Notes: a model not told the origin generated them from the letters alone. A DNA stretch of 64,000 bases from Polyangiaceae bacterium (GCA_020633235.1 JACKEA010000003.1:434001-498000), one strand, 5' to 3'; counted from the stretch's first letter, positions 31,531-40,507 are shown. A program made the numbers and translations.

Positions 31531-33162
31531 TCACCCCCCGGTGCAGAGATCTCCCGCCGGCGGGTTCGGCTCCGGCGTCATGGGACCCGTGCCCCCGTAG
31601 GCGTCGCGCTGTACCTTCGTCATGCGGTGCGCGGCGGAGATCTCGCCCAGCACTTCCGCGCCCTTCGTCGCGCTGCGCTCGTAGCTCTGGTAGTCCACGG
31701 TGTAGAGGCCGAAGCGCGGCGTGAAGCCCTCCGCCCACTCGAAGTTGTCGTACAGGCTCCAGTGGTAGTAGCCGCGCACGTCCACGCCCTCGCTCCGAGC
31801 GCGGGAGATCTGCTCCAAGGCACGCACCACGTTCTCCGCCCGACGCTCCCCCACCTCCGTGGCGATGCCGCTCTCCGTGACCACCAGCGGCAGGTCCGGC
31901 CAGCGCTTCCCGAAGTCCGCGAGCACGTCGTACAGGCCCTGGGCGTAGTACTCGTAGTGCATGGTGGGGACGCAGAAGGTCTTGTCCGTGGGCGGCAAGC
32001 AGGAGCCGAAGTCGAAGCTCGAGAAGCAGGGCGTGACCTTGAGCACCGGCACCAGGCCGTTGTTCCCCGTCACGCCGGTGCGGAAGTAGTACTGCACGCC
32101 GAGCCAATCCAGCGTGCCCTTCCAGTCCGGCTGGTCTTCGTCCGGCGTGCCGTCGAGGTTAGCGTCGAAGGTGCCGTTGCGCAGCGAATCCACCAGCAGG
32201 TGGTGGTACACGTACACCACGCGATCCCGCGCGGTCACGTCTTCGGGATCCTCACTCACCTCGTTGAAGCGCGCCGGCTCCCACTTGGCCACGGAGAGGG
32301 TGAGCCCCACGTTCGCGGCCACGCCGTCGCCATCGGCATCGATGGTGTCCGCCGCCTTGATCGCCTTGTACATGGCGGCGTGCGCCGACACGTAGTCCCG
32401 CACCACCGGCACGAACTGCTCCAGCAAGCTCTTCTCGCTGAAGATGGATGTCTTGCCCGGCGGGAAGTAGCCGATGCCGTACGCGGCGAGCAGATAGTTC
32501 ACCGGTTCGTTCAGGGTGCCCCACTCGTCCACGCGATCCCCGAAACGCTCCGCCAGGAGCTTGGCGTGCTCTGCCATCTCCGCGATCACCATCGGGCCGC
32601 CCTGAGGGTGGCCCAGACCGCAGAGATTTTCGTCCGTGGGGCCGTTCACGCAGTCCGTGTCCCGCGGGTCGTCCACCCACACCGGGTTCGAGAAATGGTG
32701 GATCGTCACCATCGGCTTGATGCCGGCCGCGATCAGCGCGTCGATGAAGTCCGAGTAGTGTTTCAGCGCCGCTTCGTCGATCTGATCGCGCTTGGGCTCG
32801 ATGCGCGCCCACTCGATGCTGAAGCGATACGAGTCCAGGTGCATCGCCTTCAAGAGCTCCACGTCCTCCAGGGCCATCGTGTAGCCCTTGGCGGCGTCGC
32901 CCACGAAGGTGCCGTTGCCGAGGCCACCGTCGGCCTTGGGCTGGGTGAACACGTACCAATCCGTGCTCTGGTTCTGGTCTTCGATCTGCGTCGCGGCGCT
33001 CGCCGCGCCGAAGCGGAAGCTGCCCTTTCCGCTCTCTCCCGTGAGCGCGCCCATCGCCGGGTACTCGATGTCTCCGGAGCCGGAGCTCGGCTTGGGTTCG
33101 TCGTCCGAGCCGCCGCAGCCCACCGCCGCCAGCGCAAGCATCCCGAGCGCCCAGTGCTTCAT
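31531..33162 (-). CDS. Glycoside hydrolase family 1 lipoprotein (beta-glucosidase type)
   Basis: A 543-residue lipoprotein with lipobox LAAVGC (Cys16). The GH1 barrel begins at FRFGAASAATQIED and contains DSYRFSIEWARIEP, the acid/base Glu219 in TLNEP and the nucleophile Glu430 in VTESG (the Asn of the usual TENG is Ser). The aglycone/glycone loop GYYHWSLYDNFEWAEGFTPR is intact. It should hydrolyse beta-glycosides at the cell surface. Calcium-like DGDGV and DANLDGTPDEDQ loops lie in an insertion around residues 270-345. It is preceded on the same strand by the GNAT gene. Confidence 0.93.
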   Translation of the reverse strand: MKHWALGMLALAAVGCGGSDDEPKPSSGSGDIEYPAMGALTGESGKGSFRFGAASAATQIEDQNQSTDWYVFTQPKADGGLGNGTFVGDAAKGYTMALEDVELLKAMHLDSYRFSIEWARIEPKRDQIDEAALKHYSDFIDALIAAGIKPMVTIHHFSNPVWVDDPRDTDCVNGPTDENLCGLGHPQGGPMVIAEMAEHAKLLAERFGDRVDEWGTLNEPVNYLLAAYGIGYFPPGKTSIFSEKSLLEQFVPVVRDYVSAHAAMYKAIKAADTIDADGDGVAANVGLTLSVAKWEPARFNEVSEDPEDVTARDRVVYVYHHLLVDSLRNGTFDANLDGTPDEDQPDWKGTLDWLGVQYYFRTGVTGNNGLVPVLKVTPCFSSFDFGSCLPPTDKTFCVPTMHYEYYAQGLYDVLADFGKRWPDLPLVVTESGIATEVGERRAENVVRALEQISRARSEGVDVRGYYHWSLYDNFEWAEGFTPRFGLYTVDYQSYERSATKGAEVLGEISAAHRMTKVQRDAYGGTGPMTPEPNPPAGDLCTGG

Positions 33163-33169
33163 GACGCGA

Positions 33170-33727
33170 TCATAGCTTTCTCTGCATGTGGGTGACCATG
33201 TCGTCGATGCCGTAGCGCTCCGAATAGCCCGTGATCTCGAAGCCCAGGTGCTGCCACAGGGGGCGGTTGTCGGGCTGTTGGGAACGGACGGTGATGGCGA
33301 GCGTGTCGATTCCGCACCGCAGCGACAAAATCGAAAGATACCGGATCATGTCGTGGGCAACGCCGCGGCGACGAGCGCGGGGTAGCACCGTGAGGCGCGA
33401 GAAGAACAGCCGCCCCCCGGGAGAGTCGGTCACGGCGTGGCCCGCGGCGGCGGCGCGAACCGCTTCGTGTTCGTCGAAGCTCGGGGGCCGCGCCCACTCG
33501 AGGCGAAACCGGGCAGAGCCCACGTCGTCGCCATGCAGGCGGGCCACGATGCCGAAATCGCGCTCGAGCGCCGCACGCACCTGTACTTCTGTTTCGTCGA
33601 GCGCGCTCGACGGGTTCGGATAGCCGCGAGTGCCCGCAAATCCTTCGCGCACGAGGGCCACGAAAAGCGCGGCGTCGTCCGGGTTGGCGAGGCGAAGCTG
33701 GGCCGGCACGCGGGGATCGTAGCGCAC
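33170..33727 (-). CDS. GNAT-family N-acetyltransferase
   Basis: A 185-residue protein with the GNAT fold. It has an N-terminal strand RLANPDDAALFVALVREGF, central GSARFRLEWA and SRLTVLPRARRRGVAHDMI, where RRRGVA is the acetyl-CoA pyrophosphate loop (Q/RxxGxG/A), then PDNRPLWQHLGFEITG. The start is GTG 33727. The substrate is unknown; it could be an amino acid or a small amine. It lies eight bases upstream of the GH1 gene. Confidence 0.88.
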   Translation of the reverse strand: MRYDPRVPAQLRLANPDDAALFVALVREGFAGTRGYPNPSSALDETEVQVRAALERDFGIVARLHGDDVGSARFRLEWARPPSFDEHEAVRAAAAGHAVTDSPGGRLFFSRLTVLPRARRRGVAHDMIRYLSILSLRCGIDTLAITVRSQQPDNRPLWQHLGFEITGYSERYGIDDMVTHMQRKL

Positions 33728-33797
33728 CCAGGCTGGACGCCCGCCGGTGGAAGTGGGACTCTGGTGCGGCCCGTATGCCAGGAGCGGAGTCAGTCAC

Positions 33798-35345
33798 ATG
33801 TCGGTGATGGGACCTGGGGTCGTGCTCGCGGACCGGTTCCGCCTGGACGCGCCCGCCTCCGGCAGCGTCGGCTTCGCCGGAGTGGACCTGGAATCCGGCG
33901 CCGCCATCCACGCCTTCGAGGTGCCGCGCACCTGGGTGAAGCCCGTGCGTCCCGGCGTGGGCGTGACCTACGGCTACCTCGCCACCCTGCTAGGGGACGT
34001 GGTGGTGGAGCACACCCACATCTTGGTCACGGAGCACGTGCCCGGCGTCACGCTGCAGCAGGAGCTGGGCGCGCGCCATCGCTGGACCCACGTGGAGTCG
34101 GTGAAGTGCGCGCTGCGTTTGGCGGAGGCGGTGGAAACACTGCACGACGCAGGCGCCGCCCACGGCTTCGTGCATCCCGCGAGCGTGATCATCGAGCCCG
34201 AAAAGCGGAGCGGTCCGGTGCTGGGTTGGGCACTAGAGGCGAGCGCGTCGGGACACCGCTGCCCCGAGCGCGGTACGGAAGGGCCGCCCACCTTCGAAGA
34301 CGACTGCTGGGCCATCGCCAGCGTGCTCTACGAAATGCTCACGGGAGAGCGACCGCCGGATGCGGGCTTCGCTTCGGCGGAAGCCGTCGGTGTGGAAGAT
34401 CCCGAGCTCGCGGGCACCGTGGCCCATGGCCTGGCGCCGGATCCCGCAGCACGCGCTTCACTTCACGAGCTGAAACGAGAGCTCGCCCGCTGGTTCGTGA
34501 ACCACGCGGGAGAGCAGCACGAAGACCACGAGGGAACACCCAGCATTCCGCCGCCCTTGCCACCGGGCATGAGCTCCCACCCGCCCGGGGCCGGCGTGCC
34601 CGCGGTCAGCTCCTCCATGCCGGCCGCGCCGGCGGAAAAACCCCGCTCCAAGGCGTTGGTCGTGGGCCTCGCCTTCGGTGCCATCGTGGTGGGACTGGGC
34701 GCAGCGTGGGGCGTCTCCGCTTGGATGAGCAAGCCGGAGGTCAAGATCGTCGAGCACACCGCATCCGCCACGCCGGCGGAAAAGCCTGCCGCCCCACCCG
34801 CTTCGGCGAAGGCGGTGAGCCTTTCGGAAGTGCCGGTCACCGCGGAGAGCGAGGTCACTGGCGACAAGATGGCGAGCTGCGTCGCCGCGCATTTGCCCAA
34901 GGGCGCCTTCAAGAAAGCGCCGGACCTCGCCTGGATGTGCGAAGAGACGGATCCCCGGGAAGGCTCCTCCAAGCTGCGGGTGGCCGTGGTGGAGGGCGCG
35001 GGCACGGGCAACGTGACGGACGCGATGCGTGTGTTCAGCAAGCTCGGCTGGTACGAGATGGCGGCCTACGCCGTGGTGCGCTCCGGCTGCTGTCCGCCGG
35101 ACGCCAAGCCGATCGAGCTTCCGGAGCCGGCAGATGGCTGTGACGCCATGACTCCGGCGCTTCAAGATTTGAGCAAGGCCGTCACCTCGGGCCAGAACGT
35201 GGACCCCGCGCTGGAGCACGCCGAGAAGGTGTTCGAGTGCGAGGCCGGCAAGAACCGCGCCTCCTTGTTCCGCCGCACGTCCGGTCCCAAGCCGCACGAG
35301 CAAACGGCGTTCCGCGAGCTGGTGACGGACCTCGCGTCGCAGTAG
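33798..35345 (+). CDS. Membrane-anchored pseudokinase
   Basis: A 515-residue protein. Residues 1-235 follow the Ser/Thr kinase fold (TLHDAGAAHGFVHPASVII, FEDDCWAIASVLYEMLTGERP, HGLAPDPAARASLHEL), but catalytic residues are missing: HGFVHP replaces HRDLKP (122-127), LGW replaces DFG (142-144), and the ATP-anchoring Lys is absent (IHAFEV). A Pro-rich linker, a membrane helix (about 290-315) and an extracytoplasmic domain with several cysteines (SGCCPPDAK, DGCDAM, VFECEAGK) follow. It probably binds a partner rather than phosphorylating. ATG 33798 follows AGGAG at some distance. Confidence 0.8.
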   Translation: MSVMGPGVVLADRFRLDAPASGSVGFAGVDLESGAAIHAFEVPRTWVKPVRPGVGVTYGYLATLLGDVVVEHTHILVTEHVPGVTLQQELGARHRWTHVESVKCALRLAEAVETLHDAGAAHGFVHPASVIIEPEKRSGPVLGWALEASASGHRCPERGTEGPPTFEDDCWAIASVLYEMLTGERPPDAGFASAEAVGVEDPELAGTVAHGLAPDPAARASLHELKRELARWFVNHAGEQHEDHEGTPSIPPPLPPGMSSHPPGAGVPAVSSSMPAAPAEKPRSKALVVGLAFGAIVVGLGAAWGVSAWMSKPEVKIVEHTASATPAEKPAAPPASAKAVSLSEVPVTAESEVTGDKMASCVAAHLPKGAFKKAPDLAWMCEETDPREGSSKLRVAVVEGAGTGNVTDAMRVFSKLGWYEMAAYAVVRSGCCPPDAKPIELPEPADGCDAMTPALQDLSKAVTSGQNVDPALEHAEKVFECEAGKNRASLFRRTSGPKPHEQTAFRELVTDLASQ

Positions 35346-35354
35346 CCCACGGCC

Positions 35355-35636
35355 GTGACGGTCCTCCTCTTCGCGATCCAGCTCGCGCTCTCCATCGCCG
35401 TTCCCTGGGGCATCGTGCGCTTCGATCTGTCCCGCCTCTCTGGAGAGCGACTCGATCGTTCCTGGAATCGCGTCACGTTCCTGATGTCCGTCGTGGTGTT
35501 CGGGCCGCTGTGCATCCCGTTCCACTTCATCAAGACACGCCGCTCGCTGTGGGGTGTGCTGCTCGGCGCTTTCTGGATGATCGCCGCCCTCGCCGTCATC
35601 GCCATCGTCGGAGCCGGGCTCGAAAGCGTGCTCTGA
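35355..35636 (+). CDS. Small three-helix membrane protein
   Basis: A 93-residue protein starting with GTG nine bases after the pseudokinase stop. Three hydrophobic segments (about residues 3-20, 42-58 and 65-90) with a short basic loop between. No family is recognised; likely cotranscribed with the pseudokinase gene. Confidence 0.65.
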   Translation: MTVLLFAIQLALSIAVPWGIVRFDLSRLSGERLDRSWNRVTFLMSVVVFGPLCIPFHFIKTRRSLWGVLLGAFWMIAALAVIAIVGAGLESVL

Positions 35637-35664
35637 CCCCGCGCTCTTTCGTTTGAATGTTGGT

Positions 35665-35688
35665 GCGGCGCGATACCCGTCGCGCCGC
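35665..35688. terminator. Perfect 9-bp hairpin upstream of hipBA
   Basis: GCGGCGCGA (35665-35673) and TCGCGCCGC (35680-35688) form a perfect stem with a six-base loop. It lies after the small membrane protein gene and before the hip operator. There is no T-tract, so termination is only suggested. Confidence 0.4.
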
Positions 35689-35697
35689 TCTGCGTAA

Positions 35698-35721
35698 AAA
35701 TGCAATATATAGTTTGCATTT
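35698..35721. promoter_or_regulatory. HipB operator palindrome
   Basis: AAATGCAA, eight bases, TTGCATTT: a perfect inverted repeat in an unusually AT-rich stretch before hipB. Arm length and the 8-base spacing resemble the E. coli HipB operator layout (TATCC-N8-GGATA). The right arm overlaps a candidate -35 element (TTGCAT, 35714-35719). Confidence 0.65.
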
Positions 35722-35741
35722 AACTCTCTAACCGCTAGCTT
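35714..35741 (+). promoter_or_regulatory. Candidate hipBA promoter
   Basis: TTGCAT (35714-35719), 16 bases, TAGCTT (35736-35741), then seven bases to the hipB ATG. HipB on the palindrome would cover the -35 element. No ribosome binding site is present, so the transcript may be leaderless. Confidence 0.45.
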
Positions 35742-35748
35742 ATTTTCT

Positions 35749-36069
35749 ATGGCGAAGCGGAGCCCCGCGGTGTTTCCCGCGGCCCGAAAGCAACTGAACG
35801 CGCTCGGGGAGCGCCTCGCGGCGGCGCGAAAGCGGCGGCGCATGACGCAGCACACCCTCGCCGTGCGGGCCGGGATCTCCATCCCCACACTCCGCAAGCT
35901 CGAGAACGGCGACGCGCGGGTGAGCCTGGCCGCCGTGTTGCGCATCCTCCAAGTGCTCGGCCTTGGGGCGGACGTCGATCGTCTGGCTGCGGATGACGAG
36001 CTGGGCCGCCGCCTGCAAGACATCCACCAGAAGGGTCCGCCCCGGGGCAGAACCAGGAGCAAGCCGTGA
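35749..36069 (+). CDS. hipB: HipB-type antitoxin (Xre family)
   Basis: A 106-residue DNA-binding protein. The helix-turn-helix lies at about residues 17-72 (LGERLAAARKRRRMTQHTLA, GISIPTLRKLENGDARVSLA). The C-terminal tail is basic (GPPRGRTRSKP). It should bind the palindrome at 35698-35721, repress the operon and neutralise HipA. The stop overlaps the hipA GTG by four bases (GTGA). Confidence 0.9.
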   Translation: MAKRSPAVFPAARKQLNALGERLAAARKRRRMTQHTLAVRAGISIPTLRKLENGDARVSLAAVLRILQVLGLGADVDRLAADDELGRRLQDIHQKGPPRGRTRSKP

Positions 36070-37322
36070 GGCTTCCCGACCAGGTGGCGGTCGTACTCGA
36101 CGATGCCCTTCACGGCGCCAAGGTCGAGGTCGGCGTACTGTCGTGCGACCGGCGCGGCAGCGCGGAGGTGCCTCGCTTTGCATACACGGAAGATTGGCTG
36201 GAAAGGACGGCGGGGGCCTTCGCGATCGATCCCGAGCTTCCACTCTACCCTGGGGACTTCTTCCCGAGCCACGGCGGCATGTTCGGAGTGCTGCGAGACA
36301 CGGCTCCCGATCGCTGGGGTAGGATCTTGATGGAGCGTCGCGAGTCCCTGGAAGCAGAAGCGGAAGCGCGCAAACCACGGCGGCTCCAAGAGTGGGAGTT
36401 CCTGCTCGGCGTCGCAGACGTTGCTCGCATGGGTGCTCTGCGTCTCCGCGAGCGAGACGGCGAAAGATTCCTCGACGACCGGGCGCTGAGCGCACCGCCG
36501 AAGACACGGCTCCGCGAGCTTCAAGGCATCGCCCTGGCACTGGAGGAGCCGGGAAGCGAGGATCGGCCGGAATACACGACCTGGCTTCGCCAGCTACTGG
36601 CCCCGGGGACCAGTCTGGGCGGCGCGCGACCCAAGGCGACCTTCGAGGCGCCGGATGGCGCGCTCTGGATCGCGAAGTTCCCGGGCCGCCAAGATCGCCA
36701 CGACGTCGGCGCGTGGGAGTACCTCGCGCATCGACTCGCAGCCCAGGCGGGCGTGCGGGTACCGAACGCAGAGCTCCTCGAGCTCACCGGCGAGCATCAC
36801 ACATTCGCAGTGCAGCGGTTCGATCGGGACGAGCAACGCCGGCGCCTGTACCTCTCTGCGATGAGTGCATCCGGCCACGACGACGGCGACGCTGCGAGCT
36901 ACCTCGACATAGCGGAGGCGATACAGAACGCGGGCGACGCGGCCACCATCGAGTCCGATCTCGAGCAGCTCTACCGCAGAGTCGTGTTCAACGTTCTGCT
37001 CGGCAATCGCGACGACCACCTGCGAAACCATGGCTTCTTGCGTGGCCGCCGCGGGTGGTGCTTGGCGCCCGCGTTCGACGTGAACCCGAACCCGGACAAG
37101 CTCGAACACGCTCTGAATCTCGACGATGCGAGCTCTGTGCCGAGCGTCGGCCGCGTACACGCGACGCGAGAGCTCTACCGCCTATCCGCCGCGGAAGCCT
37201 CGCGCATCGAGCGACAGGTTCGTGAAGCGCTGTCCGATTGGCAGCCCTTGGCGCGCGACATCGGGATCTCGCGCCGAGAAGTGCAGACGCTCGCATCCGT
37301 CATCGACCCGACGCGGGACTGA
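36066..37322 (+). CDS. hipA: HipA-type serine/threonine kinase toxin
   Basis: A 418-residue kinase of the HipA family. Visible are the N-terminal subdomain (PLYPGDFFPSHGGMFGVLRD), the phosphate loop TSLGGARPKATFE, ATP Lys in LWIAKFPGRQD, the catalytic loop FNVLLGNRDDHLRNHGFL and the metal-binding LAPAFDVNPNP. HipA of E. coli phosphorylates glutamyl-tRNA synthetase and induces dormancy; the target here is unknown. All catalytic residues appear present, so the toxin should be active. GTG 36066 is fixed by the overlap with hipB. Confidence 0.93.
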   Translation: MRLPDQVAVVLDDALHGAKVEVGVLSCDRRGSAEVPRFAYTEDWLERTAGAFAIDPELPLYPGDFFPSHGGMFGVLRDTAPDRWGRILMERRESLEAEAEARKPRRLQEWEFLLGVADVARMGALRLRERDGERFLDDRALSAPPKTRLRELQGIALALEEPGSEDRPEYTTWLRQLLAPGTSLGGARPKATFEAPDGALWIAKFPGRQDRHDVGAWEYLAHRLAAQAGVRVPNAELLELTGEHHTFAVQRFDRDEQRRRLYLSAMSASGHDDGDAASYLDIAEAIQNAGDAATIESDLEQLYRRVVFNVLLGNRDDHLRNHGFLRGRRGWCLAPAFDVNPNPDKLEHALNLDDASSVPSVGRVHATRELYRLSAAEASRIERQVREALSDWQPLARDIGISRREVQTLASVIDPTRD

Positions 37323-37392
37323 AGCGCGTTTGCGGCTACCCGACGGGTCGCGTAAGCTCCCCCCGAATTTGTTGACCCCGTTGGGAGGGACC

Positions 37393-38982
37393 ATGCGTCG
37401 ATCAGTTTCGCTCACCGCACTCGTGTGTTTCGCCGCCGTAGGTTGTTCCTCGGACGAGTTTACGGCGTCTCCAACCGGAGGAACGGGTGGAGACGCTGGG
37501 GGCGCGGCCGGTGCGGGCGGAACCACCAGCGGAACAGGCGGGACGGGGGCGGGCGGTGCAACGGGAGGAAGCGCGGGGGCTGGAGGCCTGCCCACGAGCT
37601 GCACCAAGGACGCTGACTGTGACGACGGGCTCGCGTGCAACGGCAAGGAGACCTGTGGCTCCACGGGCTGCGTCGCGGGCACACCAATGGACTGCCAGAA
37701 CCCGGACGCCGCCCACTGCGAATCTGCATGCAAGGAGAGCGCCGGCACCGGAACCTGCGTCGTGGTGGGCAAAGACGCGGATGGCGACCAGCACTTGGAC
37801 GCGGCGTGTACCGCAGACACGACAGCCGATGACTGCGACGACGCGAACAAAGCGGTGTTTCCCGGCGCCAGCGAGGTCTGCGATGGGATCGACAACGACT
37901 GTAACGGCAAGGACGAGTTCGAGGAAGGAACGTCATCCCCCACGGGGAGCTCGAAGCAGCTCGCAGATGCCGCCTACTTCCCGGACGTCGCATGGTCCCC
38001 GACCGACAAGCACTATGGCGTCGTCTGGCGGGACGCTTTTGGGGGCGGGATTCAGTACGCACGCGTCACACCGGCGGGCGACATGGTCGGCTCGAAGGTG
38101 CAAGTTTCGGCTGATGACGCCGCGCCCCGCGTAGCGTGGAGCGGCTCCCACTTTGCCGTGGCGTGGAGCAGCGGAGGCAGGGTGAAGCTGAGGCGCGTGA
38201 GTCCCAACGCCACCTTCCCGGAAGCCGCGAAGCCCATCAGTGACGGCGCGTCGAAGGCGGGAGATCCCGACGTCGCCGCGACCGCGACGGGCTGGACGGT
38301 CATCTGGTCGGATGCTCGGACCAACACCCTGGGCACGCTCTACGCCCACGCTGTGGATGCCGCGGGAACCCCCACAGCCGGAGGGGACAAGCAGGTCGGC
38401 GACACGGGCGGGGCGAACAAGGCACCGGCTATCGCCAGCGGCAGTGGAGGACTGTTCGTGGCCGAGGAGCGGGGCTCGACCGCGGTCGTCAATGCGATCA
38501 AGGTGTTCGGCCTCAGCGCGAGCTTCGCTGTTTCCGGCGCCAAGGACTTGCCGACTGGTGCGAGTCCCAAACGGCCAGCCGTTGCCGCCACAGACGACGG
38601 TTGGAGCGGCGGCTGGAGCGAACCCACCGCCCTTCGCTACTACGAGCAACACGGTACGACGGCGTGCTCTCCAATCAGTGTGAGTGCGTCGGCTCCGCTA
38701 CTCGGCAGCGTGGCCGCCCGAGGCAGCGCACGCCTTGCAGTCTTTGGCGAGGGCTCGAGTGTTACCGCCAAGGTGCAGCTGGTCCGATTCAAGGCCGGCT
38801 GCGTCTCCACGGCTCAGCTCAAGCTAGCGGACGTCGATATCCCGGACTGGACCGGCTTCGGTCCGCCCGTCGCGGCCTGGAGCGATCAGAGTGTGCTCGT
38901 GCTCTGGTCGGACGAGTCGACGGGCACCGCGGTACTTCACCGATGGGCCAGCGGGCCCAACCTGTGTGACGCCGTGCAGTAG
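37393..38982 (+). CDS. MopE-type metal-binding-motif lipoprotein
   Basis: A 529-residue lipoprotein: lipobox AAVGC (Cys18), Gly/Thr-rich linker to about residue 68, a Cys-rich region (TKDADCDDGLACNGKETCG) and the motif VCDGIDNDCNG with a preceding DADGDQHLDAA, as in MopE-like proteins. The C-terminal 320 residues are repeated beta elements with recurrent Trp (PDVAWSPTDKHYGVVWRD, PRVAWSGSHFAVAWSSG, TGWTVIWSDARTN), suggesting a beta-propeller. Function is unknown; likely surface-exposed. ATG 37393 follows GGGAGGGA. Confidence 0.85.
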   Translation: MRRSVSLTALVCFAAVGCSSDEFTASPTGGTGGDAGGAAGAGGTTSGTGGTGAGGATGGSAGAGGLPTSCTKDADCDDGLACNGKETCGSTGCVAGTPMDCQNPDAAHCESACKESAGTGTCVVVGKDADGDQHLDAACTADTTADDCDDANKAVFPGASEVCDGIDNDCNGKDEFEEGTSSPTGSSKQLADAAYFPDVAWSPTDKHYGVVWRDAFGGGIQYARVTPAGDMVGSKVQVSADDAAPRVAWSGSHFAVAWSSGGRVKLRRVSPNATFPEAAKPISDGASKAGDPDVAATATGWTVIWSDARTNTLGTLYAHAVDAAGTPTAGGDKQVGDTGGANKAPAIASGSGGLFVAEERGSTAVVNAIKVFGLSASFAVSGAKDLPTGASPKRPAVAATDDGWSGGWSEPTALRYYEQHGTTACSPISVSASAPLLGSVAARGSARLAVFGEGSSVTAKVQLVRFKAGCVSTAQLKLADVDIPDWTGFGPPVAAWSDQSVLVLWSDESTGTAVLHRWASGPNLCDAVQ

Positions 38983-38993
38983 CGGCCGCACGC

Positions 38994-39014
38994 GGTTCCG
39001 CGCTGGACCGACAA
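38994..39014 (-). repeat. Dispersed motif, AGCGC variant, minus strand
   Basis: On the minus strand TTGTCGGTCCAGCGCGGAAC plus one C, in the 39-base gap between two convergent genes. It is identical over 21 bases to the copy at 29548-29568. Confidence 0.7.
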
Positions 39015-39021
39015 AGCCAAG

Positions 39022-40425
39022 CTACTTGGCGGCGACGGTCTTGGGCGGCTTCTTTTCCGGACGCTTGGGGGTGGGTGCAGGCGCCGGAGCCTTGGCGGCG
39101 GCGAGCTTTTCGTGGCGGCGGGCGCGGGAGATCTCGAGGAAGTCCCGGCCGAGCTCGTTGCCGAACTGGTCGGCGACCTCCACGCGCAGCACCCAGGGTC
39201 CGGCCTCGGCGCGCGGCGGAACTGTCGCGACCAGTGCGCCGTCCTTCCGCTCGAAGCGCACGTCTTGTCGGCGCACGCCGACGCTCACCCGCGGGACGGG
39301 CGCGATCCACGGTGGAACGCCGCCCCCGTCCGCGTCTTCGAGGCGAATGCGCACGGTGATCGGATCCCTTGGCCAGGTGGCGCCGCGCGGCGTGATCTCG
39401 ATGCGCGCGCGAATGCGGCGCGGGGCCAGGCGTTGGATGGCGACGGGGCCACCGGGACGCACGCGGAAACGGACGACGGTGGGCTCGTTGCGGTACAGGC
39501 CCACTTGCCGCGCAGCCGGAACGAAGTGCGTCGCGGCGCCGTAGGTCATCTCCAGCCCGCCCGGGTTTCTGAGCTTCGCATGTTGGCCACGCACCAGGCG
39601 GATCACGCCGGCATCGTCCACGTAGGAACCCGCCGGCACGTCGATGCCGAGCACGTGGATCGGTAGCGCCAGCGGTCGGCCTTGGAAGCCGAGCTCGTCC
39701 ACCGCGCGAATCACCAAGCGGTAGCGCCCGGGGGGCACGTCCGAAAAGGGGACGGTGAGCTTGGGAAAGTCCTCTTTCCGCTCGCCGATCAGCGCGCCCT
39801 TCTCGTCCTCGAAGCGAACCCGGTAGGCGTCCGCGCCGGGAACGCCGCGCCAGCTCGCGTGCTCGATGCGCACGGCGTCGGATGCCGCCACCAGCACCTG
39901 CGGGAAGCGCGCTGGCTCAGGCGGCGACAGGAGCGGTCGTTGCTCGAGATGCCCGGCGTCGATCACGGCGACGGTGCCCTGCGCGAGCGGCGAGTAGCGT
40001 CCTCCGCGCAGCGTGGAGACTTCGCCGCCGAAGCTGGCGATGGCAACGCGACCGTGAGCGTTGCTCACTCCGCCGTGGCCGCTCTGGATCATGGCGTTGG
40101 CCGCTTGCGGGGTGGCCACCAAGACAGCGCTCTTGCCCCCGGTGTAGGCGTCCACGCGCCCGCTGCGGAGCACCACGGTGTAGGTGACCGTTCGGCGCCC
40201 GTTTTCGAACATGAGCGCCTGCGCCACGGGGATCACCGTGAGCTGGGTGCCCGGCTCCGCGTGGAGCTTGGCGCCGCCGCCGAAGCAGTAGGTCGCGCCA
40301 TCGGCGCCGACGACGGACAGCCCATGGTGAGCCTTTGCGCTGCCGCCGCACAGGTGAGGTCGGGAGCCGGCGCGCGCGAGGGGAGCCGCCAGGAGGAGAG
40401 CGAGTACGAGGAGTCGCGCGGTCAT
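39022..40425 (-). CDS. FecR-like secreted protein
   Basis: A 467-residue exported protein with signal peptide ending ARA (residue about 19). The N-terminal part resembles the FecR domain (GTQLTVIPVAQALMFENG, VVLRSGRVDAYTGGKSAVLVATPQA). Two or three beta-sandwich units follow (WRGVPGADAYRVRFEDEKG, PPGRYRLVIRAVDELG), and a basic Pro/Lys tail ends it (RPEKKPPKTVAAK). FecR domains here, away from any sigma factor gene, often serve as structural modules. ATG 40425 was chosen over the preceding TTG. Confidence 0.75.
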   Translation of the reverse strand: MTARLLVLALLLAAPLARAGSRPHLCGGSAKAHHGLSVVGADGATYCFGGGAKLHAEPGTQLTVIPVAQALMFENGRRTVTYTVVLRSGRVDAYTGGKSAVLVATPQAANAMIQSGHGGVSNAHGRVAIASFGGEVSTLRGGRYSPLAQGTVAVIDAGHLEQRPLLSPPEPARFPQVLVAASDAVRIEHASWRGVPGADAYRVRFEDEKGALIGERKEDFPKLTVPFSDVPPGRYRLVIRAVDELGFQGRPLALPIHVLGIDVPAGSYVDDAGVIRLVRGQHAKLRNPGGLEMTYGAATHFVPAARQVGLYRNEPTVVRFRVRPGGPVAIQRLAPRRIRARIEITPRGATWPRDPITVRIRLEDADGGGVPPWIAPVPRVSVGVRRQDVRFERKDGALVATVPPRAEAGPWVLRVEVADQFGNELGRDFLEISRARRHEKLAAAKAPAPAPTPKRPEKKPPKTVAAK

Positions 40426-40507
40426 CAACCCTGGAAACGGTCGTTCGGCCGACGCCTTGAGTCACTTGACGGTCGTCATCCGCCCCCCGGACATCAACTC
40501 CGGCGCG

